A stretch of 64,000 nt of DNA from an uncultured Verrucomicrobiae bacterium (lineage in GTDB: Bacteria > Verrucomicrobiota > Verrucomicrobiia > Limisphaerales > AAA164-E04): positions 1,380,876 to 1,444,875 of the forward strand of contig OX638380.1 of NCBI GenBank assembly GCA_951813855.1, given 5' to 3'. The position numbers were made by a program, and so were the translations under genes. Positions within the stretch are counted from its first letter, which is position 1. Every line of letters begins with the position of its first letter. The notes under the pieces are model-generated. The model made no database searches. It saw only the letters and a list, made by a program, of their open reading frames with translations, and had not been told where the DNA came from. This document shows, in pieces, positions 8,056 through 17,215 of this stretch.

Positions 8056-10923
8056 ATGTATACGAGATTCATCCGGCTCAGATTGCCCTACGTCATCGCG
8101 GCGGTTTTCTTCGTAATCTACCTGATTACCCTGAATCGATGGATTACGGGGGACAGCCTGAACGTCATCTCCCGGGTTACCGGCTGGGACTGGTCCCCGC
8201 AAGTCAGCGATCCTCTGATCTATCTGATCACGCTGCCCGTCAGTTGGCTGCCGGTTTCGATCCAACCGATCACTCTCAACCTGCTCAGCGCCTTACTGGG
8301 AGCCTTGACGCTCGGGCAGTTAGCCCGTTCGGTCACGCTCCTCCCCCATGATCGTACGCGGGAACAACGGCAACGGGAACGAGGCGATCATTCCCTGTTG
8401 AATCTGAACACCGCTTGGCTGCCGCCCCTCTTCGCTTGCCTGATCTGCGGCTTCCAACTCTCGTTCTGGGAAAAGGCGACCGCGTTGAACAGCGTCATGC
8501 TCCCGCTCTTTCTGTTTTCCTGCATCATCCGGTGCCTGTTGGAATTCCGCATCAAGCACGAACACCGGTGGCTCTATCTCATGGCGCTGCTTTACGGCGT
8601 GGCGATCCCTAACGACTGGGCGTTCCTCAGTTATTTTCCGCTGACGGTCTGCGCCCTGATCTGGATGAAAGGCTTTTCGTTCTTCAGGATCGGTTTCTTG
8701 CTGCGCCTGGCCGGTCTGGGGGCCGTCGGACTGACGCTGTATTTGCTGCTTCCCTTGATCGTCCTCTTTAAGGACTACGATACCGGCGGAGGTTTCTGGG
8801 CGTTGCTCAAACTCCAATGGGGGATCCAAAAAAACGCCCTGTTAGCCATTCCGAAAACCACAGTGTTGTTGCTGTCGCTGGTCACCATTCTGCCGGTTTT
8901 CATCATGGGCATCCGGTTTCCCTCCGGCATCGGCGATGTCAGCACGATCGGCCAACTGTTTACGGATTTCATGTTCCGGGCCATGCATCTCATCTTTCTG
9001 ACCGTCTGCGTGCTGGTCGCCTTCGACATGCCGTTCAGTCCCCGCAGCGTCGCGCAAATGCTGTCGTTGCCGACCGATTTCGTGACCTTCTACTACTTGA
9101 GTTGCCTCGCCATCGGTTATTACTCGGGCTACGCCCTGTTGGTGTTCCGTGATTTGCCGCACCGCTTCCGCAAAGCCAAAACCAACACCCGCGTCCTGAA
9201 CATCGCGGTGGTATCGCTGCTTTGGCTGGGAGCGACCATCGCGCCGGTTTATCTGCTGGTTCGCAATCTGCCGTTGATCCAGACCAGCAACTCGAATCGA
9301 TTTTCCCAGTTCGGAGAATTACTGACCGAAAATCTGCCCCGGGAAAATGCGATTTTACTGGCCGACGACGTCTTCACCATCCAGTTGGTCCATTCGCAGT
9401 TGGCTCGGGAAAACGATCCGCCGGACCATGTTCTCGTCAATACCCGGGCGCTCGACAACCCGCTGTACGAAAAGAACGTCCGACAAGCGATCCAGCAATC
9501 TTTCGCGGAAGTTTTCCCCGAAGGCCTCGATCCCAAACCGCTGGATTTGCTGACCCTGTTCCCCATCTTGATCGCCGTCGCCGAGCGCGATCACCCCGTC
9601 TACTATCTCCGGGACAGTTACGGCCTGTATTTCGAATCGTTTTACCCGGAGCAACAAGGACTCGTCGCCGAATTGAAACTCTACGGTCCGGAAGCGGTCG
9701 CGCCCCCGCCACCCTCGGACGAGGCCAGAGCGCAAAACCGGACTTTCTGGGACGGCGTGCAGCAGCGGCTGCCGGAAATGAGCCTGATACCGGACCCGCG
9801 CGACCGGGGCGGGAGAAGTTTGCGAACCTGGTGCTCCCGGGAACTGAACGCCTGGGGGGTCACGCTCCAAATCGCCGGCCACCTGGACGAAGCCCAAAGC
9901 GCCTTCGAACGCTGCCTGACCTGGAATCCGGACAATCTCTCCGCCCAGGTCAACCTGAGGCAAAACCAGGCGTTGCGCCAAACCGAAAACCGGGGAACCG
10001 TCGAGTTTTCGACCCAAGAACAGTTGACCGTTCAAAAGCTCTACCGAAACAACTTCGATCAACTGCGGATGTTCGACGGCCCGGTCGACGCCCTGGCCTT
10101 TCACTTGACGATCGGCGAAGGACATTCCAAAGGGCTCGTGCCCAACCACCGTCAGTCGGCCCTGCACTACCGCCGGGCCCGGGAACTGGACCCCGCCAGC
10201 GTCCCGACTCAACTGAAGCTGATCTACTCGCTGTTCCGGAAACCGTTTCCCCAAGCTTGCCTGCGGGAGATCGAGGCGATCCATGCCGCCGACACCCAGT
10301 TGCCCCCGGAACAAGCCGTATCGTTAGTGGCCGTGGAGGCTTGGTCCCATTTGTATCTCGGCGAGAAGGCGCAGGCGGCCGGGCATCCGGAATTGCGCGA
10401 CGCCTCGCGGCAACGAGCCGTCCACATCCTCGAAGCGGCTCTGAACGACGACCCCGAAAACGAAAGCCTGTTGGAGAACCTCGGCAAGTTGTTTCTGAGC
10501 ATCGACCAAAACGAGCAAGCAATGGCCATCTTCGACCGCCATCTCAAGCTCGCCCCGGACAATTCCAACCTGCTGCAGAATCTGGCGGTCGCCAATATCG
10601 AAATCCAGAACTACCCCGGCGCCATCGCCTATTCGGACCGGTTGCTGGCCATCGAACCGAACCATGCCGGAGCCCGCATCAATCGAGCGATTGCGCATTA
10701 CAAGAACGGCGACCGGGAACAGGCGAAACGGGATTACGAAGCCGCCGAAAAAATCGCTCCCGATTACCATCTCATCCACTACGGCTTGGGTAAAATCGCC
10801 CATGCCGACGGCGACTTGACCACCGCCAAATCCCGCTACGAAGCCTATCTGGAACGGGCGCCCCAGGGCACCGGGGAGTACGAGGAAATCAGCGACGCTC
10901 TCAAGTCGCTCGACGCGCCGTAG
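8056..10923 (+). CDS. DUF2723-type polytopic membrane protein with TPR C-terminal half
   Basis: The start at 8056 is preferred because AAGAGA lies just upstream; an ATG at 8038 is also in frame. The protein is about 955 residues long. The N-terminal part has about ten hydrophobic segments and the WITGDSL...S(D)PL(I)Y motif pattern of DUF2723 / protein O-mannosyltransferase-like proteins (GT-C fold). From roughly residue 600 to the end it is soluble and made of tetratricopeptide repeats (for example NESLLENLGKLFLSIDQNEQ and later units). Known family members are thought to transfer a lipid-linked sugar at the outer face of the inner membrane. The GT4 glycosyltransferase gene starts 11 bases downstream, consistent with a shared glycosylation role. 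Confidence 0.8.
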   Translation: MYTRFIRLRLPYVIAAVFFVIYLITLNRWITGDSLNVISRVTGWDWSPQVSDPLIYLITLPVSWLPVSIQPITLNLLSALLGALTLGQLARSVTLLPHDRTREQRQRERGDHSLLNLNTAWLPPLFACLICGFQLSFWEKATALNSVMLPLFLFSCIIRCLLEFRIKHEHRWLYLMALLYGVAIPNDWAFLSYFPLTVCALIWMKGFSFFRIGFLLRLAGLGAVGLTLYLLLPLIVLFKDYDTGGGFWALLKLQWGIQKNALLAIPKTTVLLLSLVTILPVFIMGIRFPSGIGDVSTIGQLFTDFMFRAMHLIFLTVCVLVAFDMPFSPRSVAQMLSLPTDFVTFYYLSCLAIGYYSGYALLVFRDLPHRFRKAKTNTRVLNIAVVSLLWLGATIAPVYLLVRNLPLIQTSNSNRFSQFGELLTENLPRENAILLADDVFTIQLVHSQLARENDPPDHVLVNTRALDNPLYEKNVRQAIQQSFAEVFPEGLDPKPLDLLTLFPILIAVAERDHPVYYLRDSYGLYFESFYPEQQGLVAELKLYGPEAVAPPPPSDEARAQNRTFWDGVQQRLPEMSLIPDPRDRGGRSLRTWCSRELNAWGVTLQIAGHLDEAQSAFERCLTWNPDNLSAQVNLRQNQALRQTENRGTVEFSTQEQLTVQKLYRNNFDQLRMFDGPVDALAFHLTIGEGHSKGLVPNHRQSALHYRRARELDPASVPTQLKLIYSLFRKPFPQACLREIEAIHAADTQLPPEQAVSLVAVEAWSHLYLGEKAQAAGHPELRDASRQRAVHILEAALNDDPENESLLENLGKLFLSIDQNEQAMAIFDRHLKLAPDNSNLLQNLAVANIEIQNYPGAIAYSDRLLAIEPNHAGARINRAIAHYKNGDREQAKRDYEAAEKIAPDYHLIHYGLGKIAHADGDLTTAKSRYEAYLERAPQGTGEYEEISDALKSLDAP

Positions 10924-10934
10924 TCGTTGGCCGC

Positions 10935-12119
10935 ATGCAGGTCAGCCACGTCATTACCCGCCTCATCGTCGGCGGAGCTCAGGAGAACACGGTCGCTACC
11001 GTTCTAGGGCTTCATCGGCACCCCGATTTCCGGGTGGATTTAATCAGCGGCGCTACCGCCGAAGCGGAAGCGCAGGGCACGTTGAAAACGGCCTTGGCCC
11101 GGGAGCCCGGCTTGCTGACCGTCGTTCCGGAATTGGTGCGCCCCCTGTCGCCGCTCCGGGATCTGAGCGCTTTTTTCAAATTGCGGAAACGCTTCCGGGA
11201 GCGGCGGCCGGACATCGTTCACACCCACAGCGGCAAAGCCGGCATCCTCGGCCGGTTGGCCGCCCGGGCGGCCGGAGTGCCATACATCATTCATACGATC
11301 CACGGACCTTCCTTCGGCCCCTTCCAGGGAAAGGCGGCCAACCTGCTCTTCCGCACGGCCGAAAAAATCGCCGGGGCCGTCACTACGCATTTTATCGGAG
11401 TCGCCCACGCCATGTGCGAACAATACCTTCAAGCCGGCATCGGCCGCGCCGGGCAGCACTCGGTCATCCGCAGCGGCTTCGAACTCGCTCCTTTTCTGCA
11501 AGCCGCCGACGACCCGGCGCTCCGCCGGCGATTAGGCCTCGAGCCCGGAGATTTCGTGATCGGCACAGTGGCGCGGTTGGTACCGCTCAAAGGGCACGAA
11601 GAATTGCTCGAGGCCGCTCCGGAGATCTTGACGCAACAACCCCGCGCGAAATTCCTGTTGGTCGGCGACGGACCGTTGCGGCCGCGATTCGAGCGACTGG
11701 CCCGGGAGCGTGGCATCGCCGAGCGCATCGTCTATACCGGCCTGGTGCCTCCGGAACGGGTGCCCGAACTGATCGGAGTCATGGACGTCCTGGTCCATCT
11801 GTCGCGGCGCGAAGGTCTCCCTCGGGCCCTCCCCCAAGCGCTGGCGGCCGGCAAACCGGTCGTCGCGGCCGACGCCGACGGCGCGAAAGAAGTGTGCCTC
11901 GACGGCCGAACCGGCTTCCTGATCCCACCCGGCGACCGCCGGCAAGTCGTCGAAAAAATTTGCCGCTTGGCCCGGAATCCCGAGTTGCGGACGGAACTCG
12001 GCCGGCAGGGCCGGGATTTGGTCCGGAAAGCTTTTACCACCGAAGCCATGGTCGCCGAAATCATCGATCTCTATCGCCGGTTGCCGACCGGTCCGGAGCC
12101 GGCCGCTCCCGCCGCCTGA
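10935..12119 (+). CDS. GT4-family glycosyltransferase
   Basis: A 394-residue GT-B protein. The N-terminal domain has the TRLIVGGAQENT loop and the PDIVHTHSGKAGILGRLAA motif; the C-terminal Rossmann domain has GTVARLVPLKGHEELLEA and LLVGDGPLRP. In the nucleotide-sugar site the usual EX7E motif reads EGLPRALPQ, so the second glutamate is a glutamine. It should transfer a sugar from a nucleotide donor to a glycan or lipid acceptor in the cytoplasm. It is 11 bases after the membrane-protein gene and 46 bases before the phosphate acetyltransferase gene, all on the plus strand. Confidence 0.88.
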   Translation: MQVSHVITRLIVGGAQENTVATVLGLHRHPDFRVDLISGATAEAEAQGTLKTALAREPGLLTVVPELVRPLSPLRDLSAFFKLRKRFRERRPDIVHTHSGKAGILGRLAARAAGVPYIIHTIHGPSFGPFQGKAANLLFRTAEKIAGAVTTHFIGVAHAMCEQYLQAGIGRAGQHSVIRSGFELAPFLQAADDPALRRRLGLEPGDFVIGTVARLVPLKGHEELLEAAPEILTQQPRAKFLLVGDGPLRPRFERLARERGIAERIVYTGLVPPERVPELIGVMDVLVHLSRREGLPRALPQALAAGKPVVAADADGAKEVCLDGRTGFLIPPGDRRQVVEKICRLARNPELRTELGRQGRDLVRKAFTTEAMVAEIIDLYRRLPTGPEPAAPAA

Positions 12120-12165
12120 AAGTTCCCGTTGCGTTTTACCGCCGCCGAGCCTACCTCCTATTCTA

Positions 12166-13230
12166 ATGCGCTTTATCGGAAGCATTATCGAAAAATTGCA
12201 ACGCCATCCCAAGCGCATCGTCTTTCCGGAAGGAGAAGAATCCCGCATCCTGCAAGCGGCCCGCCAATATCAACTGCTGCAACTCGGGGCGCCGATCCTG
12301 CTGGGCGACCGTTCGCGCATCAAGACCATCGCCGCCGAACTGGGGATCTCGCTGCAAGGCATCCGGGTCATCAATCCCGAAAACAGCCCGGATCTGGAGG
12401 AGTTCTGCGTACGCTTCGCGCATCTCCGCCGGCTGGAAGGGACGCCCATGGAAAAAGTCCGCGAAGTCATCACCCACCCCAACTACTTCGGAGCCATGAT
12501 GGTCGCCATGCACCAAGCCGAAGGCATCGTCTCCGGGACGAGCGTAATCTCGGGATCGGTGCTGCGCCCGTTTTTCCGCGTCATCCAACTGGCGCCCCGG
12601 AAAAAAACCGCGTCCAGCTGCCTGATCCTGGAACTGGAGGACACCCGGTTCGGAGAAAATGGGGTCCTGTTCATGGGCGACTGCGGCGTCATCCCTACCC
12701 CGACGATCGAACAATTAGCCGATATCGCGGTTTCCACGGCGCATCTCGCCCATCACCTCAACGGCAGCCGTCCCAAGGTAGCGCTCCTCTCCTACTCCAC
12801 CAAAGGCAGCGCGGAAGACAAGAACGTAGCCCCCATCCGGGCGGCGAAGATCCTGGCCCAAATCCAAGCGAAGGAACTCGGGTTGGCCGCGGATTTCGAC
12901 GGCGAGATGCAAGTGGACACCGCGATCATTCCGGAAGTGGCCGCCATCAAATTGCCGGACAGTCCGGTGGCCGGCCAAGCCAATGTCCTGATTTTCCCCG
13001 ACCTGAATTCGGGCAACATCGCCAGCAAGATGGTCCGCTACGCCGCCCGCGCCAACGCCTACGGACAGATCCTCCTCGGCCTGGACCGGCCGGCCGCCGA
13101 CGTCTCCCGCGGCTCCAACGCCCACGACGTGCTGGGCGTCGCGACCGTCGTGGGCATGCAGTCGATCGAATACGAGAAACTCTTTCCCGGCGCCGGCACC
13201 CGGTTGCCGGGAGAAAAGGTCCCGGGCTGA
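12166..13230 (+). CDS. pta: Phosphate acetyltransferase (catalytic PTA domain only)
   Basis: The 354-residue protein is a single PTA/PTB domain: IVFPEGEESRILQAA at the start, ALLSYSTKGS, EMQVDTAII, and SPVAGQANVLIFPDLNSGNI near the active site. It interconverts acetyl-CoA plus phosphate with acetyl phosphate. It lacks the N-terminal BioD-like and DRTGG regulatory domains of long enterobacterial Pta; those domains are encoded by the next gene, 19 bases downstream. No acetate kinase gene is seen in the window. Confidence 0.92.
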   Translation: MRFIGSIIEKLQRHPKRIVFPEGEESRILQAARQYQLLQLGAPILLGDRSRIKTIAAELGISLQGIRVINPENSPDLEEFCVRFAHLRRLEGTPMEKVREVITHPNYFGAMMVAMHQAEGIVSGTSVISGSVLRPFFRVIQLAPRKKTASSCLILELEDTRFGENGVLFMGDCGVIPTPTIEQLADIAVSTAHLAHHLNGSRPKVALLSYSTKGSAEDKNVAPIRAAKILAQIQAKELGLAADFDGEMQVDTAIIPEVAAIKLPDSPVAGQANVLIFPDLNSGNIASKMVRYAARANAYGQILLGLDRPAADVSRGSNAHDVLGVATVVGMQSIEYEKLFPGAGTRLPGEKVPG

Positions 13231-13249
13231 AACCGATGACGGCTCCGCG

Positions 13250-14359
13250 ATGAAGAATTTGAAAAATTCGACGACGCCCAGGATATTCATCGCCGCCACC
13301 CGGCAGAACGACGGGAAGACTACCGCTTCGTTGGGACTGTTGGCCGCGTTCCGGAAGGCCAATCTGCGAGTCGGCTACATCAAGCCGATCGGGCAGCGGT
13401 TCGTCGAAGTCCACCAGATGAAAGTCGACGAGGATACGGTCCTGATGGACCGGATTTACGGCCTTAATTGCCCGCTCAACGAAATGAGTCCGATCGCCGT
13501 CGGCCGGGATTTCACCCGCAGCTATCTTCAACACGCTCGGCGCAATTCGCTGGCCGAACGGGTGCAGCGAGCGTTCGATCGGGTCGCCTGGGAAAAGGAT
13601 CTGGTCGTCTGCGAAGGGTCCGGCCACGCGGGCGTGGGTTCGGTGGTGGATCTTTCCAACGCCCAGGTCGCCAAACTGGTCGGGGCCAAAGTGGTCATCA
13701 TCACCCGCGGAGGCATCGGCAAGCCGATCGACGAAATCGCCCTGAATCAAGCCCTCTTCGAAAAGGAACAGGTGGAAATCATCGGCGTCATCCTCAACAA
13801 GGTCATTCCGGAAAAAGTCGACGAGATCCGGGAACCGGCGAGCAAGGGACTCAGCCGCAGGGGTTTGAAATTGCTGGGAGTCGTTCCGCACGCCAACCTG
13901 CTCTCCTACCCGACCATGGATCTGATCCGGGAAGAACTCGACGCCGAAGCGATCAACGGCACGCAGCATATTCACCGGACGGTAGAGAAGGTGGTGGTCG
14001 GCGCCATGAGCGCGCACCACGCCGGACGATACCTGAGCCGCGGAGCCATGCTGATCGTGCCGGGCGACCGGGACGATCTGATCGAAGCGCTGTTGGACGA
14101 CTCACGCCGCGACCTGTGCTCCACGCTAGCGGGCATCGTACTTACCGACGGCATCCGCCCGGCCGAACAGCTGTTCTGCAGGATGGACCAGTTGTCCTGT
14201 CCCGTGGTCCTAGCCGAAGACGACTGTTACCGGGTCACGACCAAGGTGCGCGACGTCATCGTGAAAACCCGCCCGGACGACTCGGCCAAAATTTCCCTCA
14301 TCCGGGATCTGATCAACACCCACGTCGACGTGTCGCAAATCCTGCAGGCTATCACTTGA
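13250..14359 (+). CDS. BioD-like P-loop / DRTGG protein, stand-alone N-terminal half of long Pta
   Basis: The 369-residue protein begins with a BioD-like P-loop (IFIAATRQNDGKTTASLGLL) followed by a dethiobiotin-synthetase-like fold (VVCEGSGHAGVGSVVDLSNAQVAKLVGAKVVIITRGGIG). From about residue 210 to the end is a DRTGG domain (VGAMSAHHAGRYLSRGAMLIVPGDRDDLIEAL). This is the architecture of the N-terminal two thirds of enterobacterial Pta, which there has a regulatory rather than catalytic role. The direct adjacency to the catalytic pta gene suggests that the two proteins form a split Pta. The alternative, a dethiobiotin synthase, is unlikely given the DRTGG domain and the lack of bio neighbours. 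Confidence 0.82.
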   Translation: MKNLKNSTTPRIFIAATRQNDGKTTASLGLLAAFRKANLRVGYIKPIGQRFVEVHQMKVDEDTVLMDRIYGLNCPLNEMSPIAVGRDFTRSYLQHARRNSLAERVQRAFDRVAWEKDLVVCEGSGHAGVGSVVDLSNAQVAKLVGAKVVIITRGGIGKPIDEIALNQALFEKEQVEIIGVILNKVIPEKVDEIREPASKGLSRRGLKLLGVVPHANLLSYPTMDLIREELDAEAINGTQHIHRTVEKVVVGAMSAHHAGRYLSRGAMLIVPGDRDDLIEALLDDSRRDLCSTLAGIVLTDGIRPAEQLFCRMDQLSCPVVLAEDDCYRVTTKVRDVIVKTRPDDSAKISLIRDLINTHVDVSQILQAIT

Positions 14360-14382
14360 ATTGACAACCGCTTCCGGGACTC

Positions 14383-15480
14383 ATGCTGAAATACAATCCC
14401 GCGCTCGAAACCCTGCCCGTTTATCAACCCGGCCGGCCGATCGAAGCCATCGCCCGAGAATACGGCTTCGCGCCCGAGGAAATCGTCAAACTGGCGTCCA
14501 ACGAAAATCCGCTGGGACCTTCTCCCCTCGCCCTGGAAGCCCTGCGCGACACGGCCGCCCGAGCCCATCGCTATCCCGACGGCAACGGCAGAAAACTGAA
14601 GGAACGATTAGCCCAGGAATTGAACCTGTCGCCAGCCAACCTCATTTTAGGCAACGGCTCCAACGATCTGATCGAACTCGTGGGGCACGCCGTGCTCCGG
14701 CCCGGCGCCAGCGCGGTCGTTTCCCAATACGGGTTCGCAATTTTCACGATTGTCGTCAAATTGTTCGAAGCCGAAGTCATTGCCGCGCCAGCCACCAATT
14801 TCGGCAGCGATCCCGAGGCGATCGTCCCCGCCGTGAAGCCCTCGACCACCGCGTTATTCGTCGCCGAACCCAACAATCCCACCGGAACGCGAGCGGGCGC
14901 GCCAGCCGTCGAAGACTTGATCGACCGGGTGCCCGCCCGCGTCTTGACGGTCATCGACGAAGCTTACCTGGAATATCTGGACGAACCGCAAGACCTGGTG
15001 CCGCACCTCCGCCGAAACAACCGCCCCAACCTGTTGCTCTTGCGCACCTTCTCCAAGATCCACGGACTGGCAGGCTTGCGGCTGGGTTACGGCATCGGGC
15101 CCGAATCCCTGATCGGCCAGCTGGAAAAGATACGTCAACCCTTCAACGCCAACCTGATGGCCCAAGCCGCAGCCCTGGCGGCTCTCGAGGACCCCGATCA
15201 CGTAGCGAAATCGCGCCGGCACAACCGGATCGAAAGGCAACGGTTCGAACAGGAATGCCGCGAGCGGAATTGGACCTATGTACCTTCGCACGCCAACTTC
15301 GTGCTGCTGCGCACCGGCGACGGACAGGCCGCTTTCCAGACCTTGCTCCGGCACGGCATTATCGTCCGGCCGATGAGCGGTTACGGCTTGCCGGAATGGG
15401 TGCGGATCAGCATCGGCCTGGCCGACGAAAACCGCCGTTGCCTGCAAGCCTTGGAGCGATGGTTCGAGGCGCGGCCCTAG
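14383..15480 (+). CDS. hisC: Histidinol-phosphate aminotransferase
   Basis: A 365-residue fold-type I PLP enzyme. The SNENPLGPSPLALEAL opening, the YPDGNG block, EPNNPTGT, and the PLP lysine in TFSKIHGLAGLRLGYG (K225) are all typical of HisC. It transaminates histidinol phosphate with 2-oxoglutarate/glutamate in histidine biosynthesis. The gene is 23 bases after the BioD/DRTGG gene. No other his genes are nearby, and some HisC paralogues act on aromatic amino acids, so the exact specificity is not certain. It ends with TAG. Confidence 0.88.
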   Translation: MLKYNPALETLPVYQPGRPIEAIAREYGFAPEEIVKLASNENPLGPSPLALEALRDTAARAHRYPDGNGRKLKERLAQELNLSPANLILGNGSNDLIELVGHAVLRPGASAVVSQYGFAIFTIVVKLFEAEVIAAPATNFGSDPEAIVPAVKPSTTALFVAEPNNPTGTRAGAPAVEDLIDRVPARVLTVIDEAYLEYLDEPQDLVPHLRRNNRPNLLLLRTFSKIHGLAGLRLGYGIGPESLIGQLEKIRQPFNANLMAQAAALAALEDPDHVAKSRRHNRIERQRFEQECRERNWTYVPSHANFVLLRTGDGQAAFQTLLRHGIIVRPMSGYGLPEWVRISIGLADENRRCLQALERWFEARP

Positions 15481-15499
15481 CCTCGCCCAGCCGCATCCG

Positions 15500-16852
15500 T
15501 CAGCCGGCCGGTTGGGATTCGTCCCGGGGCACCGCCGAGGTCCGGCGAGTCAGATGCAATTTTTGCACCTTCAAACCGTCGAGTTCGAGCACCGTCATCC
15601 GATAGTCGTCGAAATCGACTTGATCGCCCACCTTGGGGAACCCGCCCAGTTTCAGGGTCAACCAACCGCTGACCGTGCTGGTGCCTTCCTGCGCCATCGG
15701 ACTGCCGACGATTTCGCTCAAATCGCGAAGCGAAGTGTTGCCTCGCAGTTCCCAGCGATTCGTATCGAGTTTCTTGACCTGCGGATCTTCCTGGTCGAAT
15801 TCGTCCTGAATCTGCCCGACGATCACTTCCAGGACATTTTCGAGGGTTACCATCCCCACGATCTCGCCGTACTCGTCCACGACCAACCCGAAATGGGTTT
15901 TCCGCTTGAGGAACTGTTCCAGCACCCGTTCCAGACGGCTGGTTTCGGAAACGAAGATCAACTCCTTCATGACCTCCTTGAGCCGGGATTTCGGAACGGT
16001 CTCCGGGTCCAACCGGCACAAGTCCCGAAAATGGACCAACCCGACCGCCTGATCCAAATCCCCGTCCTCGCAGAGCGGATACCGCGAGTATTCCTCTTCG
16101 AAGGCCTTCTCGAGGTTCTCCCGCAACGAACGGGAAAAATCCAAAAAGACGATCGCGGTGCGGGGTTGCATGACTTCGCGCACCAACCGTTGCCGCAACA
16201 CCATGGCGTTGAGCAGGCTCTGGCGGTCGTACTCGACTTGGTTGCGATCCAGATGAGCCAGGGAAAGGATCAGGCGCAAGGCCTCTTCCGAATCCCGCCC
16301 GGCCTTCTCGTCGGGAGAATCGATCCCGAATTGTTTCAACAACAACGTGGAGATGGCGTAGAGCCAACGATACACCGGCACGAGCAAGCGCCGCATCACC
16401 CCGAGCGGGCGAAACACCCATTGCGACGTCCGCAAGGGAAACCGGATGGCGATCATCCGGGGCAGCAGTTCGCCCGGGATCAAATAAACGATAACGACGA
16501 TGACGAAGCCGAAAACGAAGGCGACGCTTTTCTGCAGATACTCTCCCTCGACGCCCGCCGCCTTCAGGACCGGAACCAGATACTCCAATGCGAGCGGAGC
16601 GCCGATCCAGCCCAGGGCCAAACTCGTCAGCACGATGCCGAGTTGACAGGCGCCCAAAGAAGCGTCGAATTTGGCGAGCACCCGTTTGACTCGTTGGACT
16701 CGCTCGGGGTCGTCGGCGTCGCGGAAGCTGAGTTGCGTGCCCCGCAAGCGGGACAGTCCATAGGACGCGGCTACGAAGAGCGCATTCAGCAACACCAAGG
16801 TCCACCCAAAAGCGATCCAAGCTATCAGCACGAACACGTCGTAGCCGTTCAT
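15500..16852 (-). CDS. CNNM/CBS (CorC/HlyC-like) membrane protein
   Basis: About 450 residues. An N-terminal CNNM (DUF21) domain has several hydrophobic segments including WIAFGWTLVLLNALFVAASYG and the SLGACQLGIVLTSLALGWIGAP block. A CBS pair follows (QPRTAIVFLDFSRS; FVSETSRLERVLEQFLKRKTHFGLVVDEYGEIVGMVTLENVLE) and a C-terminal CorC/HlyC domain (VSGWLTLKLGGFPKVGDQVDFDDYRMTVLELDG). Such proteins are magnesium or cobalt efflux factors; the hemolysin name is historical. The ATG at 16852 is preferred over an in-frame GTG two codons upstream. Its end is 20 bases from the end of convergent hisC. Confidence 0.88.
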   Translation of the reverse strand: MNGYDVFVLIAWIAFGWTLVLLNALFVAASYGLSRLRGTQLSFRDADDPERVQRVKRVLAKFDASLGACQLGIVLTSLALGWIGAPLALEYLVPVLKAAGVEGEYLQKSVAFVFGFVIVVIVYLIPGELLPRMIAIRFPLRTSQWVFRPLGVMRRLLVPVYRWLYAISTLLLKQFGIDSPDEKAGRDSEEALRLILSLAHLDRNQVEYDRQSLLNAMVLRQRLVREVMQPRTAIVFLDFSRSLRENLEKAFEEEYSRYPLCEDGDLDQAVGLVHFRDLCRLDPETVPKSRLKEVMKELIFVSETSRLERVLEQFLKRKTHFGLVVDEYGEIVGMVTLENVLEVIVGQIQDEFDQEDPQVKKLDTNRWELRGNTSLRDLSEIVGSPMAQEGTSTVSGWLTLKLGGFPKVGDQVDFDDYRMTVLELDGLKVQKLHLTRRTSAVPRDESQPAG

Positions 16853-16979
16853 GGCCACGAGACGGCGGTCCCGGGTGCCGCCGGGAACGAACCGAACGTT
16901 CCTCGAATCCGGCAGGACTCCGAACCGGAAAACGCTCCGCGCCGGCCCGGAGAATTCAGCGGTGAGGAAGCGGTTCTAT

Positions 16980-17192
16980 TCAAAGCAGGGTCGTATCGTC
17001 GTCACGGCCGATTTTGCCGACCACTTTCTTGATGGTTTCCAATTGGGCGGTCAACTCATACAGGGTTTCGAACACTTTCTTTTCCGCCTCCTGATCGCCC
17101 AGGGAAGGAACTACCGGCGTAATCTGCATCAAATTCCGAGCGATCTCGGCGCAGACTCGCTTGACGGTCTCTATGGCCTCCTCTCGCTCCAT
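16980..17192 (-). CDS. Small hypothetical protein
   Basis: About 70 residues if started at the ATG at 17192, which leaves 23 bases after the SufT stop codon. A start at 17270 would overlap SufT by 55 bases and is less likely. The product is charged and helical (REEAIETVKRVCAEIARNL; EKKVFETLYELTAQLETIKK), with no recognised domain. It is just downstream of sufT on the same strand, so it may be cotranscribed and linked to Fe-S assembly, but this is only inferred from position. Confidence 0.5.
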   Translation of the reverse strand: MEREEAIETVKRVCAEIARNLMQITPVVPSLGDQEAEKKVFETLYELTAQLETIKKVVGKIGRDDDTTLL

Positions 17193-17215
17193 GCGAATCG
17201 AACGCGCGTCATCCC

